Shown: piece after piece, positions 17,859 to 26,721 of the stretch
Layout of the letters: each line of letters opens with the position of its first letter
Numbering within the stretch: position 1 is the stretch's first letter
Assembly (NCBI RefSeq): GCF_902168175.1
Contig: NZ_CABHOU010000042.1
Location: 1-64,000, forward strand
Reading direction: 5' to 3'
Origin: an uncultured Chitinophaga sp.
Lineage (GTDB): Bacteria; Bacteroidota; Bacteroidia; Chitinophagales; Chitinophagaceae
DNA: 64,000 nt
Made by a program: the position numbers and the translations under genes
The notes under the pieces: model-generated
The model's input: the letters and a program-made list of their open reading frames with translations, nothing else
Database searches by the model: none
Told to the model about the DNA's origin: nothing

Positions 17859-18736
17859 TAATTACTTTCCCTGTTAAGATGAAATTTTTCTGTATTGGTT
17901 TATTATTATCGCTAAGTACAGGTTTGTTGGGGGCACCATCTCCACCAAAGGCTAAAAAGCCCCTGGTTGTTTTTGTGTGCGGAGATCATGAATACAGTGG
18001 TGAAGAAACCCTCCCCATTATTGCGGCGGAGCTGGAAAGGCACTACGGTATGAGAACGATCGTACTGAAAGCCTCACCGGACCATAACAGCGAAGAGAAT
18101 ATACCCGGGCTGGAAGCATTAAAGGATGCCGATCTGGCCGTTTTCTTTTTGCGTTGGCGCAGGCTTCCGCCTGAACAACTGGCGCATATTGAAACTTACC
18201 TTAAAAGTGGAAAGCCGGTGATGGGTTTCCGCACCACCACACATGCATTCAATTTTCCCAAAGGGCATCCCAGCGAAAAATGGAACGCCTTCGGAGAGTT
18301 TGCCTTAAATGCACCTCCGGGCTGGGGTGGAAAAGCCAAACATACGCATTATGGGCACAATAGTAGTACCGACGTAAGTATCGTATCCAAAGAGGCCGGT
18401 AATCCTATCCTCACCGGTGTGGCAAAAGATTTTCATGTACGGTCATGGCTGTATCATGTTGTACCGGACTATCCCGTGAAAGGCTCCGTTCCGTTACTCA
18501 CCGGTAAAGCCGTGAACCCGGAAGGAACAGCCGTCGAAAACCCCGTTGCCTGGACAGGCAAAAACGCTTTTGGCGGAAAGGTATTTATGACTACGATGGG
18601 CCACCCGGAAGACTTCAGGGTAGAAGCTTTTCAGCGGCTCGTCATAAATGCCGTTCATGATGAACTGGGCCTGAAAGTGCCAAAGAAATGGAAGGGTAAA
18701 ATGGATATCCAGGTGCCTTATCGTGTTGCCAAATAA
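17855..18736 (+). CDS. Exported ThuA-like protein
   Basis: A 293-residue ThuA-like / trehalose-utilisation-family protein with a class I glutamine-amidotransferase-like fold. The motif set is recognisable: V-F-V-C-G-D-H-E-Y near the start, D-L-A-V-F-F-L-R-W-R-R, G-F-R-T-T-T-H-A-F, and T-M-G-H-P-E-D-F near the end. A signal peptide starts at the first Met or, more typically, at Met9 (base 17879). The start at 17855 overlaps the upstream stop (ATGA). ThuA-type proteins take part in 3-keto-sugar metabolism in studied systems; here it would act in the periplasm next to the large oxidoreductase-like protein. Confidence 0.86.
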   Translation: MIITFPVKMKFFCIGLLLSLSTGLLGAPSPPKAKKPLVVFVCGDHEYSGEETLPIIAAELERHYGMRTIVLKASPDHNSEENIPGLEALKDADLAVFFLRWRRLPPEQLAHIETYLKSGKPVMGFRTTTHAFNFPKGHPSEKWNAFGEFALNAPPGWGGKAKHTHYGHNSSTDVSIVSKEAGNPILTGVAKDFHVRSWLYHVVPDYPVKGSVPLLTGKAVNPEGTAVENPVAWTGKNAFGGKVFMTTMGHPEDFRVEAFQRLVINAVHDELGLKVPKKWKGKMDIQVPYRVAK

Positions 18737-18751
18737 ATACGCAGAGAGATC

Positions 18752-21700
18752 ATGAAACTAACTAAGGTCAGCATGCTGTTGCTCATTGCAATTATACCTG
18801 CAATGATGATGATCAACGCTTTTAAATTTAAAGGTACGCCGCTTGATATGGCGAAGGGAACGCGTATTGCGCTCATTGGCAATAACCTCGGATCGAGGAT
18901 GATCAACTATGATAATTTTGAAACAGAACTACAACTTCGTTATCCGACGTATGAACTGTTCATCCGTAATATGTGTGATGGGGGAGAAACGCCCGGTTTT
19001 CGCCCGCATGCAAGCAGGAATTCTCCCTGGGCCTTCCCGGGTGCGGAAAAATTCCAGGTGGAGCGGGCCAACCTGGTAAAACGAAAAGATGCCGGTGGTA
19101 CACTCGAAATGGATGATCCCGGTGAAGGTTTCTTTGAAACACCTGATCAATGGCTCACCCGGTTAAAAACAGATGTGATCATATCCTTCTTTGGATTTAA
19201 TGAATCATTTGCCGGGAAGGCGGGCCTCGCCAACTACAAAGCAGAACTCGACGCTTTCATTAAATGGACGCTGAAACAGAAATATAACGGAACCTCGGCG
19301 CCGAAGCTTGTAATTGTTTCTCCCATTGCTTTTGAGGACCTTACCGGTAAAAGCAGGTATGATCTGCCAGATGGCCGTAAGGAAAATGAAAATCTTCAAC
19401 TCTATACCGAAGCCATGAGGGAGGTAGCTGCGCAGCATAAAGTGCTGTTTGTAGATGTATTCACCCCTTCACTGAAATGGTATAAGGAAGCTACAGGTCC
19501 ATTGACCATCGATGGTTCTCAACTGAATGAGGAAGGATATAAAAAGGTCGGGGTATTGCTGGCAGACCAGATCTTTGGAGAAAGGTCTTCCGCGGTAGAA
19601 AGTAACAGGAAGCTTGTGCACGATGCCGTCATGGAAAAGAACTGGATGTGGCTGAACGATTTTAAAATTCCTAACGGGGTGCATGTATATGGCCGCAGGT
19701 ATAAACCTTATGGGCCAGATAATTTTCCCGCCGAAATAAAGAAGATCCGCGAAATGACGGCTGTCAGAGACACTGCTGTTTGGCTTGCGGCGGCTAAAGG
19801 AGAGAAAATGGATATCGAAGCGGCTGATAAAAATACAAGTGTTTTGCCGGAGGTTAAAACAAACTATACGCCCAGTAATAAAAACGGTAACCTTAAATAC
19901 CTGTACGGGCAGGATGCTGTAAACAGTTTAAAAGTGCCGCCGGGCTTCAAAGTCGAACTATTTGCCTCAGAAACGGAATTTAGCTTCCTCGCCAAACCCG
20001 TGCAGTTATCATTCGACAACAAAGGTCGGCTGTGGGTAGCGGTCATGCCAACCTATCCGCAATATAAAGTGGGCGACGCAAAACCTGACGATAAGATCAT
20101 CATTCTTGAAGATACCAACAACGATGGCAAGGCGGATAAACAAACCGTTTTCGCAGACGGGCTCCATTTACCGCTCGGTTTCGAGATCGCAGCAGAAGGT
20201 GTATACGTAGCACAGGGAACTAATTTTATCCTGTTAACAGATACTGATGGTGATGATAAGGCCGATAAGAAAGAGATCTTGTTAAGTGGTTTTGATGACC
20301 ATGATTCACATCATAGCAGCCATGCTTTCACAACAGATCCTTCCGGAGCCATTTATTCGGGGGAAGGCGTGTTCCTCCGTACCAATGTAGAAACATCTTA
20401 CGGGCCGGTTTATGCGACTAATGGTGGTTTTTACAGGTATACACCGCAGCGCAGGAAACTGGAACGTACGGCGCAAATGTCTGTTCCAAATCCATGGGGC
20501 ATTATGTTCGATGACTGGGGACAGCCTTTCTATGCGGAAACATCCAGTCCGGACGTTCGTTGGATGCTGCCCGGAACCATATTACCGAGGTATGGGCAGG
20601 CTACGCATAAATCAAAACAACTGATAGAAGAGAAACACCTGGTACGTCCAACATCAGGTATTGAAATAATATCAAGCCGCCATTTTCCGGATGATATCCA
20701 GGGGGACTTCCTGATCAATAATACCATTGGCTTCCTGGGAACGAAAGAACATACGCTGGAGGATGACGGAACAGGGTACAAAAGCCGTTTTCGTACCGAC
20801 CTGCTGGTGAGTGATGACCCTAATTTTCGCCCGGTGGACCTGGAGTTTGCACCCGATGGTTCATTATTTGTGATCGACTGGCATAACATCCTCATCGGGC
20901 ACATGCAGCATAATGCACGCGACCCACTACGCGATCATTCGCACGGCCGGATTTACCGTATTACGTATCCTTCAAGACCATTGGTAAAACCAGCAAAAAT
21001 AGCGGAGGCCAGCATCGAAGAACTCCTGGATAATCTCAAATTACCGGAATACAGAACCCGTTACAGGACTCGCCGGGAACTAAGGGGCCGTGATGTTGAT
21101 CAGGTACTGGCCAAGCTCACCACCTGGGTGGCAAAACTGGATACCAGTGACGCGCGATATGAACATCATTTACTGGAAGGTCTTTGGGTAAGCTGGGGAA
21201 TGAATAAAGTGGATCAGCGGCTTTTAAAACAGGTGCTGAAAGCGAAAGATTATCGTGCAAGAGCTGCAGCAGTACAGGTGGTACGTTATTCAGAACACCA
21301 GTTGCCAGACCAGGCTAATTTACTCATGGAGGCCGCCAGGGATAAAAATAGCCGTGTAAGACTGATGGCCATCGTTGCTGCTTCATGGATCGGTAAGGAA
21401 AAAGGGCTTCCTGTTTTAGCGGCTGCCAATAAATTGCCGCTCGATAGCTGGATGGTGCATGCATACGAAACCGCTGTAGCCCATTTAAACGGGAGAAATG
21501 TAGGAGAAGAAAAGGAGAAAAAGGAGAAAACAGAACTCAAAGGCGCATCACTCGCATTATTTAACCAGGGGAAAATTATCTATAATAAAGAAGGATACTG
21601 TAAAACCTGCCATCAGCCGGATGGTAAAGGATTGACGGCCTCCGGATTTCCACCCCTCGCAGTCAATAACTGGGTAAATGGAAGTGACGAAAGACTGATT

Positions 21701-21970
21701 AAGCTGGTATTGAAAGGTGTAATGGGACCTATAGAGGTAAATGGCAAAAAGTATCCCGGCCAGGTCCCTATGACGCCTTTCGGCGGATTACTAAAAGATG
21801 ATGAAGTAGCGGCAGTATTAACGTATGTCCGCAACTCATTTGGAAACAAGGGTGGTGTTATTTTTCCGGAGAAAGTGAAAGCGATAAGAAAGGCTACCCA
21901 GGGTAAAAAGGATTTTTATACGACAGAGCAATTATTGAAAGAGCATCCAATGGAAAGGACGACGCGATAA
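18752..21970 (+). CDS. Exported SGNH / beta-propeller / HEAT / cytochrome c fusion
   Basis: A 1072-residue periplasmic multidomain protein. A signal segment (5-22) is followed by an SGNH-hydrolase-like domain (about 28-275; I-A-L-I-G-N-N-L-G-S-R at the first block and F-G-F-N-E-S at the third). From about 395-740 there is a six-bladed propeller of the type annotated as PVC-type membrane-bound dehydrogenase domain (start P-P-G-F-K-V-E-L-F-A, D-x-D-x-D-x-x-x-D repeats). HEAT-like helices lie at about 755-890. A class I cytochrome c domain has C-K-T-C-H at 950-954 and an axial Met candidate in P-M-T-P-F-G. The layout suggests oxidation of a sugar or ester product with electrons leaving through the heme. 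It is the last gene of the operon, followed by a strong terminator. Confidence 0.88.
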   Translation: MKLTKVSMLLLIAIIPAMMMINAFKFKGTPLDMAKGTRIALIGNNLGSRMINYDNFETELQLRYPTYELFIRNMCDGGETPGFRPHASRNSPWAFPGAEKFQVERANLVKRKDAGGTLEMDDPGEGFFETPDQWLTRLKTDVIISFFGFNESFAGKAGLANYKAELDAFIKWTLKQKYNGTSAPKLVIVSPIAFEDLTGKSRYDLPDGRKENENLQLYTEAMREVAAQHKVLFVDVFTPSLKWYKEATGPLTIDGSQLNEEGYKKVGVLLADQIFGERSSAVESNRKLVHDAVMEKNWMWLNDFKIPNGVHVYGRRYKPYGPDNFPAEIKKIREMTAVRDTAVWLAAAKGEKMDIEAADKNTSVLPEVKTNYTPSNKNGNLKYLYGQDAVNSLKVPPGFKVELFASETEFSFLAKPVQLSFDNKGRLWVAVMPTYPQYKVGDAKPDDKIIILEDTNNDGKADKQTVFADGLHLPLGFEIAAEGVYVAQGTNFILLTDTDGDDKADKKEILLSGFDDHDSHHSSHAFTTDPSGAIYSGEGVFLRTNVETSYGPVYATNGGFYRYTPQRRKLERTAQMSVPNPWGIMFDDWGQPFYAETSSPDVRWMLPGTILPRYGQATHKSKQLIEEKHLVRPTSGIEIISSRHFPDDIQGDFLINNTIGFLGTKEHTLEDDGTGYKSRFRTDLLVSDDPNFRPVDLEFAPDGSLFVIDWHNILIGHMQHNARDPLRDHSHGRIYRITYPSRPLVKPAKIAEASIEELLDNLKLPEYRTRYRTRRELRGRDVDQVLAKLTTWVAKLDTSDARYEHHLLEGLWVSWGMNKVDQRLLKQVLKAKDYRARAAAVQVVRYSEHQLPDQANLLMEAARDKNSRVRLMAIVAASWIGKEKGLPVLAAANKLPLDSWMVHAYETAVAHLNGRNVGEEKEKKEKTELKGASLALFNQGKIIYNKEGYCKTCHQPDGKGLTASGFPPLAVNNWVNGSDERLIKLVLKGVMGPIEVNGKKYPGQVPMTPFGGLLKDDEVAAVLTYVRNSFGNKGGVIFPEKVKAIRKATQGKKDFYTTEQLLKEHPMERTTR

Positions 21971-22054
21971 TGGAACAGGCTTACTGTTTTCTTCAAAGGC
22001 TCTCATCAACTTTCAATTGTTTAATGATCAGCATTTCACGTAAATCGATTAATA

Positions 22055-22088
22055 AAAGAGGCTGCAACCGTATAGTTGCAGCCTCTTT
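22055..22088. terminator. Bidirectional intrinsic terminator
   Basis: A perfect 14-bp stem (AAAGAGGCTGCAAC with its complement) and a six-base loop, T-rich on the right and A-rich on the left. It separates the catabolic operon from the convergent permease gene. Confidence 0.88.
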
Positions 22089-22115
22089 CGCCTATAAATG
22101 CCATCGAACGGGTAC

Positions 22116-24494
22116 TTATTCTTTTCTCAGGCTCCTGACAGGGTTGGCCAGTGCGGCTTTGATAGCCTGGTAACTTACGGTCAGAATGGCGATGGTTACA
22201 GACAGTATGCAGGCTACTGCAAATACCCACCACTGAATACTTACGCGGTACTCATAGTACTGGAGCCAGTTGTGCATGATCCACCACGAAAACGGTGCGG
22301 CGATACAGAAGGAAACGAGTACAAGTTTCACAAAATCTTTAGATAACAGGGTGGTAATACTGGTGATGGATGCGCCCAGTACTTTACGTATCCCTATCTC
22401 CCTTACCCTGTTTTCGGCCATATAGGTAGCCAGGCCAAACAGGCCCAGGCAGGAAATGAAAATGGTGAGCTGTGCGAATAAGGCCGCGAGTGTGCCCTGC
22501 AACTGCTCGTTCTCGAACTTCTTCGCGTAAGCCTGGTCTACAAACTCATATTCAAACGGATAATCGGGATTGTGTTTCCTGAAAATCGCTTCTGCTTTTT
22601 CCAGGTTTTGAGCGGTTGAGTTATTACCGTTCAGTTTTACCTGCATTACCTGGAAGGTCATAAAAGTACTTTTGCCACCGCAAATCAGTATGGGTCTTGT
22701 AGGTTCGTAGGGGCTGGTAAGAATGAAATCTTTCACCACGCCCACGATATGCCACTTCAGGCCGAGATCTTCTACTACCTGTCCTATAGGGTTTTTAAAC
22801 TTCATCAGCTTCAGCGATGATTCATTAATGATCAGCGCACTTGAGTCAGTAGGGTATTTCTTCAGGTCGAAATCGCGGCCTTGTACAAACTGGAGTCCTG
22901 CTGTAGTGCCGAGTCCTTCATCGGCCATGTAGCGGTCGAACGAAGTTTTGTCGTCCGGGTTTTTGCCTTCCCAGTTTTGTCCCCAGCCATTACTCCACCT
23001 TTCAGTAAGCGGCGAATTGGTTTTGGTAATGGATTTGGCTACTCCGGCTTCGAGTAGTTCGGCTTTAATCAGCTCGTAATTTTTGGGGATATCGCCGGTC
23101 AGGAAGTGATATACGAGGTTGTCTTTATTATAACCTGTTTCGCGCTGCCGGGCATAATCGATCTGCTGCCTGATAATGATGGTACAAACGATCAATATGA
23201 TAGCGGAGGTGAACTGTAATACGACTAAAGCTTTACGCGGCGTTAGTAACGCATCTGCCTTTTTAAAAGTACCTTTTAATACCTTAACGGGTTGAAAGGA
23301 CGAAAGGAAGAACGCAGGATAACTGCCGGCCAGCAAACCTGTAAACAGGATGAAGCCAATAAACGCGAACCAGGTATAAATATTGGTAAAGTCGAGGAAC
23401 AATTGTTTGTTGGTAAGCTGGTTGTAAGCAGGCAGGCATAATATCACTATAACTATAGCAACTATACCGGCAAGCAGGGCTATCAACACCGACTCGGCTA
23501 TGAATTGAAGAATCAGCGCACTTTTAGGGGCGCCCACTACTTTTCGTATACCCACTTCCTTCGCCCGTTTCTCACTGCGTGCAGTACTCAGGTTCATGAA
23601 ATTGATACAGGCGATGAGCAGTATTAAACCGGCAATGATGCCGAATATCTTTACGAACGAACTGCGTCCTGCATTATCTTCCGCACCATTGGTAAAGCTT
23701 GAATACAGGCGCCAGCGCTCGAGTGGGTAGATGAACAGTTCCCATTTCATGTTTTTGGCCTCATCGCTGTAAGCCTGTTTTAATCCTTTTATTTTGGAGG
23801 CAACAGCCGCTAAACTTGTATGGGGGCGTAGCAGTACATACGTGGGAGTGCTATTGTCTGACCAGCCCCAGTCTTGTCGCTGACTAAGTCCGGTAACAGC
23901 CCATGGCAGCAGGTATTCGAATTGGAACCTTGTATTGTCGGGCAAATCTTTTACAATCCCGGTTACAATGAAATCATCCCTGTCGCCGATCTTGATCGTT
24001 TTGCCCAGTGCTTCTTCATCACCAAACATGCTTTTGGCCGATTTTTCGGTGAGCACTACCGAACGCATTTCCTTCAATGCGGTAGCCGGGTCGCCTTTCA
24101 GCATCGGGAAAGTAAATATATCGAGGAAGCCTGTATCTACTATCAGGCCCGACTTCATCAGTTTTTTATCGCCGGATGAAAATAGTTGCTGGTTATCGTA
24201 TTTTATTCTTGCCACACGTTCTACTTCCGGCAGATCTTTTTCTAAAGCAGGGCCGGTGAGGGCTGATACAGAGTTCCAGGACTGTATTTTGCCTTCCATT
24301 GGAACCTTGTTCCATACTTCATAGATACGGTCTTTGTTTACATGAAACTCGTCGTAACTCCTTTCGCTTTGTATCCATAGCAGAATGAGTATCGCGGCAG
24401 CCATGCCTATGGCGAGACCTGTTATATTGATAGCCGAAAACCCTTTATTACGAAGGAGGTTACGGAAGGCAGTTTTAAAGAAGTTCCTGATCAT
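22116..24494 (-). CDS. MacB/FtsX-type ABC transporter permease
   Basis: A large permease (792 residues from the ATG at 24494; an ATG five codons upstream is also possible). It has the two-module layout of this Bacteroidota family. An N-terminal membrane helix (I-N-I-T-G-L-A-I-G-M-A-A-A-I-L-I-L) precedes a MacB-PCD periplasmic domain, then three FtsX helices (with K-E-V-G-I-R-K-V-V-G-A near the first). A second periplasmic part and a repeated FtsX module follow, with R-E-I-G-I-R-K-V-L-G-A. No ATPase is encoded nearby. Relatives are linked to antimicrobial-peptide or macrolide efflux, or to lipoprotein release; substrate unknown. It is a single-gene unit. Confidence 0.9.
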   Translation of the reverse strand: MIRNFFKTAFRNLLRNKGFSAINITGLAIGMAAAILILLWIQSERSYDEFHVNKDRIYEVWNKVPMEGKIQSWNSVSALTGPALEKDLPEVERVARIKYDNQQLFSSGDKKLMKSGLIVDTGFLDIFTFPMLKGDPATALKEMRSVVLTEKSAKSMFGDEEALGKTIKIGDRDDFIVTGIVKDLPDNTRFQFEYLLPWAVTGLSQRQDWGWSDNSTPTYVLLRPHTSLAAVASKIKGLKQAYSDEAKNMKWELFIYPLERWRLYSSFTNGAEDNAGRSSFVKIFGIIAGLILLIACINFMNLSTARSEKRAKEVGIRKVVGAPKSALILQFIAESVLIALLAGIVAIVIVILCLPAYNQLTNKQLFLDFTNIYTWFAFIGFILFTGLLAGSYPAFFLSSFQPVKVLKGTFKKADALLTPRKALVVLQFTSAIILIVCTIIIRQQIDYARQRETGYNKDNLVYHFLTGDIPKNYELIKAELLEAGVAKSITKTNSPLTERWSNGWGQNWEGKNPDDKTSFDRYMADEGLGTTAGLQFVQGRDFDLKKYPTDSSALIINESSLKLMKFKNPIGQVVEDLGLKWHIVGVVKDFILTSPYEPTRPILICGGKSTFMTFQVMQVKLNGNNSTAQNLEKAEAIFRKHNPDYPFEYEFVDQAYAKKFENEQLQGTLAALFAQLTIFISCLGLFGLATYMAENRVREIGIRKVLGASITSITTLLSKDFVKLVLVSFCIAAPFSWWIMHNWLQYYEYRVSIQWWVFAVACILSVTIAILTVSYQAIKAALANPVRSLRKE

Positions 24495-24840
24495 ATAGCA
24501 AATGGGCACTAGTTACTCACAACGGGCCCCAAGATAATGCCGTATAATTAGCGTGTTGATTTGCAATGGTTTATTCGTTGGGTTTTGTTCGTTTTCGGCA
24601 CAAAACCTGTCCGCTTTTGAACAGTGGCTGCTTTTGCAGCACCGGCAAAGCTTTTAACCCACCCCGAATCAGAAAGCGTTTTGTGAATATTAACTCATTG
24701 TGTACGTAAATTAACCCGATCCCGATAAGTTTGAATTTTGGACGCGCCTGTTAGGATAATATAACCGGGATAACTATATTCGTTCGTCTACGGGAACTAT
24801 TGCACCACTTTGTAATGTATTATTTTTTGGGGTTTAGCCA
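24495..24840. other. Divergent intergenic region before the sigma factor
   Basis: 346 bases between the permease and the ECF sigma gene. I see a short hairpin (GCTGC-TTTT-GCAGC, 24627-24640) and AT-rich stretches near 24800-24835 that may hold the sigma gene promoter (CTTTG, then TATTATTTTTTG), but no clear TAnnTTTG box with good spacing. No gene is evident in either direction. Confidence 0.4.
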
Positions 24841-25422
24841 ATGAAGCTAATTCTTGAGGATCTTTCGGATCAGGAACTTTTGGATTTGATGAAGCTGGAT
24901 AATCAGCCGGCGTTCGTTTGTATTTATAAACGATACTGGTCTGAATTATACCGTTGCGCATTCAAAATTTTCCCGAACCAGGAAACCTGCGAGGAACTGA
25001 TTCACGATGTATTCCTTTATTTATGGGATAAAGGCCGCAATGTACAGATCAACTCCCTGAAAGATTACCTCTACATCGCCGTAAAGAACCGCGCCCTGAA
25101 CAGGATACGCGCCGAAAATAACCTGCTGCGAATGCTGAATGCCCGTGCCGGTGTTGCGGAGTCGGTGATGCCTGCCGAGGAACGCCTGCACTGTATGGAG
25201 ATTAATCGGATTTACGATGAGGCCCTCGCCGAACTGCCTGAACGCTGCCGGACAATCATGATCATGAGCCGTAAAGATCATCTCTCTAATAAGGAAATAG
25301 CCCTTAAACTGGACATTACCCCCAAAACGGTGGAGAACCAGATCACGATAGCCTTACGCCATATACGTACGCGGCTGGGCGAATACCTGGTGACCCTGCT
25401 TTGTTTTTGTTTGTTGATTTAA
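24841..25422 (+). CDS. ECF RNA polymerase sigma factor
   Basis: A 193-residue extracytoplasmic-function sigma-70 factor. Region 2 lies at about 20-90 (F-V-C-I-Y-K-R-Y-W, E-E-L-I-H-D-V-F-L-Y-L-W, L-K-D-Y-L-Y-I-A-V-K-N-R-A-L-N). Region 4 lies at about 125-180 (L-P-E-R-C-R-T-I-M-I-M-S-R, S-N-K-E-I-A-L-K-L-D-I-T-P-K-T-V-E-N-Q). The C-terminus is hydrophobic, as in many Bacteroidota FecI-like factors. With the following FecR and STN-SusC genes it forms a full cell-surface signalling set and should drive the SusCD operon. Confidence 0.94.
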   Translation: MKLILEDLSDQELLDLMKLDNQPAFVCIYKRYWSELYRCAFKIFPNQETCEELIHDVFLYLWDKGRNVQINSLKDYLYIAVKNRALNRIRAENNLLRMLNARAGVAESVMPAEERLHCMEINRIYDEALAELPERCRTIMIMSRKDHLSNKEIALKLDITPKTVENQITIALRHIRTRLGEYLVTLLCFCLLI

Positions 25423-25532
25423 CTGGTTGTTAATTAATCTCTTAATTCCTCCCGGAAATTATTTTTATAGAAAACTGCCCATCTTTTGGGGGATAGGGTT
25501 TTTTGCGGTGTCTTTATTATTAAAGCAACGGA

Positions 25533-26477
25533 ATGAACTTTTCCTTTTTCTCAAAATTCAGGAACAAACATGCGGACGAAGAGGCCCTTCGCGGTATATC
25601 GGAAGCGGTAGATCAATTCCAGTCGGCGCCACCCGCCTGGGATACATCAAAAATGGGAGAGGAACAGCAGGTGGAGGAAAGAATACTTGGCCGATTGATG
25701 CTAAGTGTAAACGAAAGACCGAAACAGCACCGCCTGCATGTACGCAAGATCGCTACCTGGTCGGCCGCAGCGGCAGTGCTGACGTTTTGTGTGGTGGCCG
25801 CTTTGTATAAAGACACCTGGCGTACAGGAGGCGCATCTCCATTAATAGTAGCCGAAGCCAAAGCTGCCCATCATGAAAAACTGACACTGCCTGATGGTTC
25901 TACGGTTGTGCTGAACGCCGGCAGCCGTTTATCTTATCCAAAGAAATTCGGTAACCAGCGCGAAGTAACGCTGCTGGAAGGTGAGGCTTACTTCGATGTG
26001 AAACAGGATGCGAAGAAGCCATTCATCGTAAAAGCAGATAAGATCAGTACTACCGTATTAGGCACCAGCTTCAATATCCGCGCTTATCATTTTATCCCGG
26101 ATGTAACTGTAACGGTTTCTGGCGGTAAGGTGTCTGTTAATAATGCCTATATCTTAACGCCCGACCAGCAGGTTAGTTACGCAAAATCTACCGGTGTAAT
26201 ACAGCAAAAGGCGGTTAAAGCCGCAGAAGTACTGGGCTGGATGGATGGCAAACTGTTGTTTACCAACGAAACCTTCCGGCAGGTAGCGGGTTTGCTGGAG
26301 AATAAATACAATGTGGACATCATTATCGACGATGAAACGATTTCCAGTTACCACTTCACCGGCGCATTCGAAGCTTCGGAAACATTAAACGATGTACTGG
26401 ACGCACTTACACTTACGAAAGGACTACAGTATTCTATAAAAGATACCACTATTCATATTTCTCAAACTAAAAAATAA
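25533..26477 (+). CDS. FecR family anti-sigma factor
   Basis: A 314-residue partner of the ECF sigma factor upstream. It has a cytoplasmic N-terminal region (1-70), one membrane helix at about 74-92, a periplasmic FecR domain at about 110-205 (L-P-D-G-S-T-V-V-L-N-A-G-S, G-E-A-Y-F-D-V, V-L-G-T-S-F-N-I) and a C-terminal DUF4974-like domain (F-T-N-E-T-F-R-Q-V-A onward). The C-terminal domain would contact the STN domain of the SusC encoded next. Confidence 0.94.
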   Translation: MNFSFFSKFRNKHADEEALRGISEAVDQFQSAPPAWDTSKMGEEQQVEERILGRLMLSVNERPKQHRLHVRKIATWSAAAAVLTFCVVAALYKDTWRTGGASPLIVAEAKAAHHEKLTLPDGSTVVLNAGSRLSYPKKFGNQREVTLLEGEAYFDVKQDAKKPFIVKADKISTTVLGTSFNIRAYHFIPDVTVTVSGGKVSVNNAYILTPDQQVSYAKSTGVIQQKAVKAAEVLGWMDGKLLFTNETFRQVAGLLENKYNVDIIIDDETISSYHFTGAFEASETLNDVLDALTLTKGLQYSIKDTTIHISQTKK

Positions 26478-26588
26478 GATCAGTTTTTTATCAACCGGAT
26501 TATCAGAATTTAATCAAACAGCATTGCAGTAGATCAGCCAACTTTTAACGAACAGTATTTATCAACCGAAAATCAAACTCCCGGAACT

Positions 26589-26640
26589 ATGACGTTCAAC
26601 TACTACCTAAGCTAAAAGCGGGGAAGTATAACTTCCCGGC
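26589..26640 (+). promoter_or_regulatory. SusC leader with short ORF and hairpin
   Basis: An eight-codon ORF (M-T-F-N-Y-Y-L-S, 26589-26615) ends two bases before a hairpin at 26618-26640. The stem is GCGGGGAAGT against ACTTCCCGGC, ten positions with one mismatch, and the loop is ATA. No T-run follows, so termination is unlikely. The layout repeats that of 1246-1311, also between a FecR and an STN-SusC gene. Confidence 0.45.
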
Positions 26641-26721
26641 ATGTAACAGATTCAGTGCATAATGCCAACTGACCGCTATGTTTTATCAACCTTTTTAAAC
26701 GATTTAAAAACACTTCCGAAT

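Noticed and set aside
24627..24640. GCTGC-TTTT-GCAGC hairpin upstream of the ECF sigma gene
   Set aside because: Short five-bp stem without T-run and too far from either gene start to assign a role.
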